NCBI GenBank assembly: GCA_002373375.1
Contig: DFLE01000028.1
Span: forward strand, 1-8,966
DNA from: Prevotellaceae bacterium UBA3627
GTDB lineage: Bacteria > Bacteroidota > Bacteroidia > Bacteroidales > Bacteroidaceae
Direction: 5' to 3'
Length of the DNA: 8,966 nucleotides
Shown: one piece after another, positions 1 through 6,337 of the stretch
Position numbering within the stretch: position 1 is the stretch's first letter
Layout: each line of letters opens with the position of its first letter
Made by a program: the position numbers and the translations under genes
The notes under the pieces: model-generated
Told to the model about the DNA's origin: nothing
The model's database searches: none
What the model saw: only the letters and a program-made list of their open reading frames with translations

Positions 1-6
1 ACGCTG

Positions 7-14
7 CAAAATTA
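7..14 (-). promoter_or_regulatory. Possible minus-strand -7 element of a divergent promoter
   Basis: Read on the minus strand, these bases give TAATTTTG followed by CAGCGT, which fits the Bacteroidetes -7 consensus TAnnTTTG and the usual 'TTTGCA' start context. I find no TTTG at the expected 19-21 bp spacing upstream, so only half the promoter is supported. If real, it would drive a gene leftward, out of the window. The same motif could also occur by chance in such AT-rich DNA. Confidence 0.22.
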
Positions 15-116
15 AAGCGATATTTGAAAATTATTTCCTGCTGGCTGCGTACAGCGAAATCTACAGAGGGCTGTAACTCATTGAAAATCAGCAACAGGTT
101 ATAAAAAAGAATAAAA

Positions 117-151
117 AAAGCATAGCTTTTGCGTCGCAAAAGCTATGCTTT
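117..151. repeat. Perfect 16-bp stem hairpin, terminator-like on the minus strand
   Basis: Bases 117-132 and 136-151 are perfect inverted repeats with a 3-base loop (gtc at 133-135). Read on the minus strand, the stem is followed directly by a T tract (complement of the A run at 113-119, with more A-rich sequence before it). That is the shape of a rho-independent terminator for leftward transcription, but no minus-strand gene lies to its right. The right arm is also the first unit of the 22-bp-period array that follows, so the hairpin is more likely one inverted copy of that repeat. Confidence 0.7.
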
Positions 152-223
152 CAGGGTGTAAAAGCTATCGTTTCTCATCGTGAAAGCTATCGAATGACGA
201 TGTAAAAGCTATGCTTTCACACA
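136..223. repeat. Tandem array with an exact 22-bp period, four units
   Basis: Four units start at 136, 158, 180 and 202, exactly 22 bp apart. Each carries the core g(t/c)(a/g)aaagctat followed by gc or cg. The remaining 9 or so bases of each unit vary, although the first and last share ctttca. An inverted unit lies immediately to the left (132 reading down to 117) and forms the hairpin. The spacing is about two helical turns, so all cores face the same side of the DNA. That would suit an array of protein-binding sites, but it could equally be an intergenic repeat element of this lineage. No function can be assigned from sequence alone. Confidence 0.75.
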
Positions 224-265
224 AAAAAACATAAAAAATGTCCTTTTACTGCCATACAGATGCCC

Positions 266-302
266 AAAACGCACCTCTTTTTTCTCTAGTTTGCGTTTTT
301 TT
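266..302 (+). terminator. Weak terminator-like stem with T tract
   Basis: aaaacgca at 266-273 pairs with tgcgtttt at 292-299 across an 18-base pyrimidine-rich loop, and T residues continue to 302. The shape resembles a rho-independent terminator on the + strand. The stem is short, A/T-rich at its base and has a long loop, and no + strand gene is visible upstream, so this may be incidental. Confidence 0.25.
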
Positions 303-359
303 GTAGTCAAAATTGAAAGTACCAAATTACCAAAATGTCCTATTCCGGTATTTTCCACT

Positions 360-371
360 TTGTGATCACAA
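360..371. promoter_or_regulatory. 12-bp perfect palindrome TTGTGATCACAA
   Basis: TTGTGATCACAA is a perfect dyad about 120 bp upstream of the -33 element of the main promoter. It resembles two Crp-type half-sites (TGTGA/TCACA) abutting without the usual 6-bp spacer, so it is not a canonical Crp site. It lies in a stretch (304-494) with no credible gene; the only open frame there is short, has unremarkable composition and runs into the promoter. It could be an operator for an unknown dimeric regulator or a chance palindrome. Confidence 0.2.
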
Positions 372-494
372 CGGTGCAAAAAAACAGGCTACACTTTTAC
401 GTCAAACGATGGTACGGAAACTCGTTACTCAAAAAAAGCCGATACACTAATTCTTCATTTTTCGTTCGGTTATTCTTCAATATCATACTGATAC

Positions 495-525
495 TTTGGA
501 CTTTACACATTTTTTCATAATTTTG
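495..525 (+). promoter_or_regulatory. Bacteroidetes-type promoter of the polysaccharide operon
   Basis: TTTG at 495-498 and TAATTTTG at 518-525 match the -33 (TTTG) and -7 (TAnnTTTG) elements of the primary sigma factor of Bacteroidetes, with a 19-bp spacer. The bases after the -7 element (CACCGCAAAG) fit the usual initiation context, giving a start near 530 and a leader of about 30 bases before the ATG at 562. This is the only well-formed promoter I find ahead of the operon, so it probably drives all four genes through 8059. It also rules out the ATG at 496 as a start, because that codon lies within the promoter. Confidence 0.7.
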
Positions 526-561
526 CACCGCAAAGAAACAAAGACATCTCAAGGTAAAACA

Positions 562-1899
562 ATGTTATGGTTTACTGGACCATACTTTATACTGGGTTCT
601 CTGAAAACATCTAACTATCAAATGGATACTATTTCTTGGATAACGTATTATGCTAACCTATGGTTGGCTTACGCTACGTATTGGCTGACATATCTCTACA
701 AGGCATATTGTGATTTCCCTATAGAGGTAAGGATAGCAGCCACAATCATCATGCTTTGTTCGTTTGGTATTGTGTGCCTCATACTTACCACACTCGGCAG
801 GATGAGGCACCGTGCACGATGGGCAAAGACCACGAGACGCTTAGAGGAGCGTTTCGGGAAGGCCGTGGAGTATCTCTTGGCTGCCGAGTGTAAGCCTAAC
901 ATGACGAGACAGGAGGTGATAGACCTTCTCGGCGTGGGCGAGGAGCTGAGGAACAAGAAGGATGTGCTACGCGACAACAGGGAGAAACTGCTTTTCTGCA
1001 GGATGATATATTTCAAGTGTATATCAGGCAATGCCGCACAAGGACGCTACGACAACCTACACCAGCTCATAAACCTTTTCTCCCTGCGTGAGTTTCTTGA
1101 GAAGTCAACGAGCATAGGCAACTACAGGCGTAAGCGCGATGCCTTGTCTATGCTACGCACTTTTAAGTTGTATGTCAGTCCGTGGGTAGTCAACCAATTG
1201 CGTGTATCTAAGAACAAATATGTGCAGCGCCTTGCCATGTATGCCTCCATCATGGCAAGCTCTGACAGCAACCTGGACTATTTCGAGACCAGTTTCTTTG
1301 ATGACAACTGCTGCATATACGACGAGATTGAACTGGGATTCCTGTTGCAGCGCCGCAGGAAAAGCGGTGTCAAACTGCCAAACCTTGCCAGCTGGGCACT
1401 TCATCAGAAGAATCCCAACACGCAGTGTGTGTTTGTAAGGCTGATGCGCCGCTTCGGACAGAAGGAATACTGCGCCCAGCTTGAAGACCTCTTCCGCCTG
1501 AGCAGTCATAAGAAACTCAAAGAGGAGATTTCACGCACATGGGGATACCTCAACTATCGTGAGAGCGAGGATCTGCTTACCGACTCCATCCTCATGCAAC
1601 CTGACGACACTAAGGTGGCTATCATGCACGCCGTCACGCGCATGGGAACAGGCAACAGCCTCAAGATGCTGGTGGATGAATACAAGGAAGAGATAAACCC
1701 TCACGTGCGCTTCGAGGCCCTGCGATGCCTTTACAACTATGGCAAGGAAGGACTGGCACAGTTCCAGAAGTTAGAGGTGGCAAAGACTGAGAACGAGCAC
1801 AGCTTTTTCTCTTTCTTCTACAACCCCGCAACGCTGGCTACGATAAAGCTTGACAAGGAGCAGGCTTACCGTCCTTCCGTTGAAACCGTTTATATATGA
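562..1899 (+). CDS. Membrane-anchored HEAT-repeat-like protein, first gene of the operon
   Basis: A 445-residue protein of unknown function. The N-terminal 50 or so residues are rich in aromatics, and a clear membrane segment spans about residues 57-78 (the hydrophobic stretch IAATIIMLCSFGIVCLILTTL). A basic stretch (RMRHRARWAK) follows, which suggests the rest faces the cytoplasm. From about residue 160 to the end there are paired amphipathic helices of HEAT/armadillo type, best seen in RRKRDALSMLRTFKLY, VQRLAMYASI and VRFEALRCLYNYG; such repeats usually bind proteins. The open frame extends to an ATG at 496, but that lies inside the promoter. The ATG at 562, about 30 bases after the likely transcript start and after an A-rich leader, fits better, and an ATG at 622 is also possible. 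The glycosyltransferase gene follows after 126 bp. A scaffold or regulator of the synthase is a reasonable inference, not shown. Confidence 0.72.
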   Translation: MLWFTGPYFILGSLKTSNYQMDTISWITYYANLWLAYATYWLTYLYKAYCDFPIEVRIAATIIMLCSFGIVCLILTTLGRMRHRARWAKTTRRLEERFGKAVEYLLAAECKPNMTRQEVIDLLGVGEELRNKKDVLRDNREKLLFCRMIYFKCISGNAAQGRYDNLHQLINLFSLREFLEKSTSIGNYRRKRDALSMLRTFKLYVSPWVVNQLRVSKNKYVQRLAMYASIMASSDSNLDYFETSFFDDNCCIYDEIELGFLLQRRRKSGVKLPNLASWALHQKNPNTQCVFVRLMRRFGQKEYCAQLEDLFRLSSHKKLKEEISRTWGYLNYRESEDLLTDSILMQPDDTKVAIMHAVTRMGTGNSLKMLVDEYKEEINPHVRFEALRCLYNYGKEGLAQFQKLEVAKTENEHSFFSFFYNPATLATIKLDKEQAYRPSVETVYI

Positions 1900-1981
1900 T
1901 TCATTATAAGAGAAGAAGGGAATAAGGAGGAAGATAATAAAGAAGATGGGGAATAAGGTGTAAGGTTTATTGTCAAACAAT

Positions 1982-2012
1982 CCTTAATCCATCACCCACC
2001 ACCCTTAATCCA
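1982..2012. repeat. Short direct repeat ccttaatcca, 21 bp apart
   Basis: The 10-base sequence ccttaatcca occurs at 1982-1991 and 2003-2012, separated by atcacccacca. It lies in the 126-bp gap between the HEAT and glycosyltransferase genes, downstream of a purine-rich stretch (1908-1965). I see no -33/-7 promoter in the gap, so the next gene is probably co-transcribed. The repeat may be a small intergenic element and has no assigned function. Confidence 0.4.
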
Positions 2013-2025
2013 AATTTACAAAAGT

Positions 2026-3477
2026 ATGTGGATGACATTCTATTATACATTCTGTTACATCATCTTTGCCTACTCCATAGCCATACTGCTGAGCTATCTG
2101 TTTCTCGTGGTTCAAAGCTACAGGGCACAGAAGAAGATGAAGATAGACATGCCGTCTGATACTACGTTGAAGTATCTGATGGAAGGCTCGCCCCTTACCC
2201 CAGGGGTATCTATCATCGCACCAGCCTACAATGAGGAGGTGACTATCATCGACAATGTCTATTCGCTAATGCAGATAGACTACCCCAACTATGAGATTAT
2301 CATTGTGAACGATGCGAGTACCGACCGCACCATGGAACTGTTGCTTAACGAGTTCCAACTGGTGGAGGTGCCGTATGACATCGCCATGAAGGTACCCTCA
2401 AAGCCTATCAAGCGCGTGCTGAAATCAAGTAATCCTAAGTTCAGCAAACTCGTGGTGGTTGACAAGGAGCATGGCGGCAGAAAGAGCGACGGCTCCAATG
2501 CCGGCATCAATGTGTGCAACAACAAGTATTTCGTCTGTACCGACGTGGACTGCATCGTGGAGCCCATGGCGCTGTACCGCATGATGTGGCTTGTAGTCAA
2601 CAGTCACAAGCCTATGATAGGCGTGAGCGCCACCATGCTGATGAACAACGGCTGCCTGATAGGCGACGGCAGGGTGATAGAGGCAAGGGAGCCGTCACGC
2701 ATACTGCCGCTGTTTCAGCAGATGGAGTACCTGCGCTCTTTCCTCGTGGGTAAACTGGGATGGGCAAGCATCAATGCCCTGCCTAACATATCGGGCGGCT
2801 TCGGACTCTTCGACACTGACGTGGTAGTGAAATCGGGCGGCTATGACCAGACATCCATGGCAGAGGACATGGACATGCTGCTGCGTATGGTGACATATAT
2901 GAAGAACAGCAATCAGGATTTTTGTCTGGCGCAGGTGCCGCAAGTGTGCTGCTGGACCGAGGGACCAAGCATACTGAAGGCTTTATACAGGCAACGCACC
3001 AGGTGGGCACGCGGACTGTTTGAGATTGTTTCACACCACCGCAAACTATTCTTCAATCCCCACTACGGACCTATCGGCATCTTCACGTTATCCTATATCT
3101 TCCTGTTTGAGTTCATTGCCCCCGTACTGGAACTGCTTGGCGCACTGTTCATGCTGTGGCTGCTCATCATCGACGGAATAAACTGGGAGGCGTCGCTCGT
3201 CATCTTCGGCATGGTTTATATGTTCGCCATACTCATGGCGGTGTGTGTCCTCACATTCGACTACTCCACCAAAGCCGTGAACTGGCACAACAGGAAACGC
3301 ACTTACCTGAAAATGTTTATCGCCGCCATGTTCGAACCTATCATATTCCATCCCATCGTGACATATTGCTCCATAGTGGGCTACTTTAATTTCATCACCC
3401 AGACCACCGCCGTGTGGAAGCCTATACAGCGCACGGGTGTGAAGAAGAACAAATCTAACAAGACTCCGAATGCATAA
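2026..3477 (+). CDS. Family 2 glycosyltransferase, processive polysaccharide synthase type
   Basis: A 483-residue integral membrane glycosyltransferase that probably polymerises a sugar from a nucleotide-sugar donor on the cytoplasmic face and passes the chain across the inner membrane. One N-terminal membrane segment (about 8-30) precedes a GT-A domain with the expected motifs: PAYNE (66-70), VND (94-96), DVD metal-binding motif (173-175), AED catalytic-base region (279-281) and QRTRW (323-327), the QxxRW signature of processive synthases. Hydrophobic segments at about 351-383, 390-411 and 436-457 form the C-terminal membrane part. The layout matches PgaC/IcaA, hyaluronan and cellulose synthases. 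There is no PilZ domain, so c-di-GMP control through the synthase itself is not indicated. The donor sugar cannot be told. An ATG two codons downstream is an alternative start. The stop overlaps the next gene by 8 bp. Confidence 0.9.
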   Translation: MWMTFYYTFCYIIFAYSIAILLSYLFLVVQSYRAQKKMKIDMPSDTTLKYLMEGSPLTPGVSIIAPAYNEEVTIIDNVYSLMQIDYPNYEIIIVNDASTDRTMELLLNEFQLVEVPYDIAMKVPSKPIKRVLKSSNPKFSKLVVVDKEHGGRKSDGSNAGINVCNNKYFVCTDVDCIVEPMALYRMMWLVVNSHKPMIGVSATMLMNNGCLIGDGRVIEAREPSRILPLFQQMEYLRSFLVGKLGWASINALPNISGGFGLFDTDVVVKSGGYDQTSMAEDMDMLLRMVTYMKNSNQDFCLAQVPQVCCWTEGPSILKALYRQRTRWARGLFEIVSHHRKLFFNPHYGPIGIFTLSYIFLFEFIAPVLELLGALFMLWLLIIDGINWEASLVIFGMVYMFAILMAVCVLTFDYSTKAVNWHNRKRTYLKMFIAAMFEPIIFHPIVTYCSIVGYFNFITQTTAVWKPIQRTGVKKNKSNKTPNA

Positions 3478-6313
3478 CATATATAATATAAGTTTTTGGT
3501 TGAAGGTTGAAGGACGAAGGTCAAAGGTTGAAGGACTGATGGTTTTGGTCTTCCTCCTGTCCTTCATGATAATGCCGCTCATTGCCATGGCGCAAGACAA
3601 GGCGCACAGGGCAAAATACTATGTATCAAGGGCAGAGTCTTTCATCCACTCCAACTCTTGGACTGCCGCCAAGCGTGAAATAAACAACGGCCTTGAGGAG
3701 TGGCCCGACGATGCCGACCTTAGATACCTCAACGGCAGGTACTACTACGTTACCGGACACCTGAGCGAGGCTCGCTACAACCTCATACGGGCTATACAGA
3801 CTAACGACCAGCACTACAAGGCTAAGCGCGTAATGGTGGACGTGGAGGATGCCTCAAAGCATTACAGCAGCGCTATATGCTATATCAACGAACTGCTGGA
3901 GTTCCTGCCCTATGACCGTGACCTGTGGCGCAGGAAGATTTCACTCTACCGCAAGATACACAACGACGTAGAGGCTGATGCCGCACTGGAGCGACTGGCA
4001 CGCATATACCCCAACGACAGTCTGGTAAGGAGCGACCTTACCAACCTGCATCGCAGGAGCGTTGACAAACTGGTAAGGAAGAGCAGTGCGGAGCAGGCGG
4101 CACTCGAACTGGAGAAGTGGCTGGAGATGGACCCCGATAACCTGGGGTACTACATAGAACTGATGGGCATCTACCAGCGCATGGGTGAGAACGACCGTGC
4201 CATAGGCGCAGGCAACAGAGGATTGGCACGCTTTCCCGGCAATGCCGAACTGACAAACAAAATCATCGGCATACACGCCGAGATGGGTAACTACTCACAG
4301 GCTCTGCGCATGGCGCAGAAGAGTCCGTCGTCAAGCATATACACCAACCTGCTACGCGAGGCGGCTGCCGACGCACGCACCCGTGACCCTTACGAGATGA
4401 ACGGCAAGCTCTATGCCAAGACTCATGACCGTGATGCCTTCAACTATCTGCTAAATACGTCGCTCACCAGGGGATACTTCGACGATGCAAGGGCATATCT
4501 TTCTGATGCCATGCGACGTGAGGGACGCACCAAGCCTCTGCTTATGAAGCTATACACACTGGAGAAACGCATGGGCAACGAGAACGCTACCAGGCGGGTG
4601 TTACAGGAACTTTACACAAATAATCCCGATGACGAGGAACTGAAGGCTGCATACGCCGACATGATGCTGCAGTTGGGTATTACCGACATGGCACAACAGC
4701 AGTGGACTGACGCCAACGACCACCTGCAGCATGCCACCGAGCTAATGCCCCCCGACCATGAGTCATGGCCGGCTGCCATGTCAATGCGCATCATCTGTCT
4801 GGCACGTCTGAACAGGTTCAGGGAAGCCAAAGAACTGTTCCAGAAGGCTGCTGAGACTGACTCTGCAAACAGAAACCGCTACGCCTCTGCTTACGAGGAG
4901 ATGGTGGCAGACCGACTTCATGCGCTGACAGAAGAGGAGAACTACGGCGAGGCTCTTGCACTGGCACAGGAACTGTTGGAGGTGGTGCCCGAAAGCGAGG
5001 CGGCACTGAGGTGCTGCATAAACATGAGCCAGACGCTGAAGCGCGAGGACTTGTTCAGGAAGTATGCAGAGATGGGCTGCGAGCGTTACCCCGACTCTCC
5101 ATATTTCGTAATAAAGCAGGCTGTTTCCTTGCGTCAGCAGAGGCGCAACACAGAGGCTCTCGACCTGGTAAACCCTGGCAAGAGGAAAACGGGCGAATAT
5201 GAGTCGCCTCTATATATCGCTGCCCATTCAGGTATTACTGCCGAGTGGGCACAGGAACTGCTGAAGGAGCACATGCCAGAGACTGCCATGCAGATTACAG
5301 ACACGGCTTTGGTTTACGACCCTGAAAACAAGGAACTGCTATACATTAAGGGACTCGCCAGCGAACACATGAAAGACTTTGCCAGCGCCTATGACTACCA
5401 GAGACGTTACTATGAGCCGGGCAACGCTGAGCAACAGGAATACTACGAGCACATGCGCTACCTGGGATTCCGCGCCTTGAAGAACCGTGTTGACGCATCC
5501 TACACGCAGGCTTTCTATGACAACAGACAGGAGGGCTTCTCGTCAAGGGCTCACCTGTATTCCATAGCCACAGTAAGCTACAGCCGTATTGGCAAGGAGG
5601 ACACCTACACCGGACAGATAAGCTATAAGGGCATCGACGGATATCATGACGGCAAGGAGTCGGAAGCCGGGGGCGTAGGACTGGAATTCATGGCGCAGTG
5701 GGAGCACACCTTCAGTCACCGTTTGAGCGGAATGGCCGACATATCATTCTCAACAAAGTTCTTCAATAAGTTTGGCGCCAACGTATCGGCAAACTATGCC
5801 ATGGACCAGGGATGGACTCCGTCGCTCCGTATGGGTTACAGGCGCACCCCGAAGACTTATCTGTATCTGGGCAACGGCGAAGAATCTACAGAGGCATTAA
5901 ACGATGAGTTCAACATCTTTATGCTCACCCCGTCAATAGAGAAGGCATGGGAGCGCATAAGGGCATCGCTCAACACGAACATAACGGTAATGAACAGCAG
6001 TCTGTACTACAACGTGGGAGTGAAAGGGAAACTGTTTTTCAACAATGACAACATATCTGCAGTATCGCTGATGACCGGCTTCGGTTCTTTCCCCGAACTT
6101 ACATTCTTTGAACAGACAGCCCTGCGCAACGTGTCACATACCAATGCCATGGTGGGCTTCGACGTGCAGTATCTGCTCACGCGGCACCTTTACATAGGCC
6201 TGCAGGGGAACTGGAACACTTGTTTCTCTCCCTACATTGACAGCGAGGGCAAACTCAACGATTCCTACCGTAACATATACAGTATGACACTACAACTGCA
6301 CATGGCGTTCTGA
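3470..6313 (+). CDS. TPR-rich protein with C-terminal YaiO-like outer-membrane beta-barrel
   Basis: A 947-residue exported protein. A hydrophobic signal segment spans residues 24-38, with likely cleavage after AMA (39-41). About 600 residues of tetratricopeptide-like helical repeats follow (roughly 45-655), with typical elements such as EARYNLIRAI, YIELMGIYQRMGENDRAI and LYIKGLASEHMKDFASAYDYQRRYY. From about residue 670 to the end the sequence changes to alternating aromatic and polar beta strands with glycines and ends in LQLHMAF; a terminal Phe is usual for outer-membrane barrels. TPR scaffold plus barrel is the export layout of PgaA, BcsC and AlgK/AlgE, here in one chain, and the barrel looks like the YaiO family. 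The 8-bp overlap with the synthase gene supports coupled function: guiding polymer through periplasm and outer membrane. An internal ATG at 3539 gives a shorter signal peptide without positive charge, so I keep 3470. Confidence 0.85.
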   Translation: MHNIYNISFWLKVEGRRSKVEGLMVLVFLLSFMIMPLIAMAQDKAHRAKYYVSRAESFIHSNSWTAAKREINNGLEEWPDDADLRYLNGRYYYVTGHLSEARYNLIRAIQTNDQHYKAKRVMVDVEDASKHYSSAICYINELLEFLPYDRDLWRRKISLYRKIHNDVEADAALERLARIYPNDSLVRSDLTNLHRRSVDKLVRKSSAEQAALELEKWLEMDPDNLGYYIELMGIYQRMGENDRAIGAGNRGLARFPGNAELTNKIIGIHAEMGNYSQALRMAQKSPSSSIYTNLLREAAADARTRDPYEMNGKLYAKTHDRDAFNYLLNTSLTRGYFDDARAYLSDAMRREGRTKPLLMKLYTLEKRMGNENATRRVLQELYTNNPDDEELKAAYADMMLQLGITDMAQQQWTDANDHLQHATELMPPDHESWPAAMSMRIICLARLNRFREAKELFQKAAETDSANRNRYASAYEEMVADRLHALTEEENYGEALALAQELLEVVPESEAALRCCINMSQTLKREDLFRKYAEMGCERYPDSPYFVIKQAVSLRQQRRNTEALDLVNPGKRKTGEYESPLYIAAHSGITAEWAQELLKEHMPETAMQITDTALVYDPENKELLYIKGLASEHMKDFASAYDYQRRYYEPGNAEQQEYYEHMRYLGFRALKNRVDASYTQAFYDNRQEGFSSRAHLYSIATVSYSRIGKEDTYTGQISYKGIDGYHDGKESEAGGVGLEFMAQWEHTFSHRLSGMADISFSTKFFNKFGANVSANYAMDQGWTPSLRMGYRRTPKTYLYLGNGEESTEALNDEFNIFMLTPSIEKAWERIRASLNTNITVMNSSLYYNVGVKGKLFFNNDNISAVSLMTGFGSFPELTFFEQTALRNVSHTNAMVGFDVQYLLTRHLYIGLQGNWNTCFSPYIDSEGKLNDSYRNIYSMTLQLHMAF
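3503..3536. repeat. 13-bp direct repeat inside the signal-peptide coding region
   Basis: aaggttgaaggac occurs at 3503-3515 and 3524-3536, exactly 21 bp (7 codons) apart, with further gaagg/gttgaagg variants around it. In the frame of the TPR/barrel gene it encodes KVEGRRSKVEG, directly before the hydrophobic core of the signal peptide. The composition looks like intergenic repeat DNA rather than ordinary coding sequence, which suggests that the gene start lies within, or was extended through, a repeat. Confidence 0.6.
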
Positions 6314-6337
6314 ATACATTGCTTTAATCAATTAATT

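Noticed and set aside
136..223. CRISPR array
   Set aside because: Conserved cores are about 11-13 bp with only about 9 variable bases between them, and no cas gene is nearby. This is a short tandem repeat array, not repeats with spacers of about 30 bp.
335..520. Small + strand open frame of 61 codons
   Set aside because: It runs through the upstream regulatory DNA and across the promoter at 495-525, its product has no recognisable domain, and it lacks coding character.
1153..1509. Minus-strand open frame of 118 codons
   Set aside because: It lies wholly antisense inside the HEAT-like gene and shows no domain or start signals.
3088..3600. Minus-strand open frame of 170 codons
   Set aside because: It is antisense to the membrane part of the synthase and the start of the exporter gene, both well supported. 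The product is His-rich and family-less, as expected of a shadow frame.
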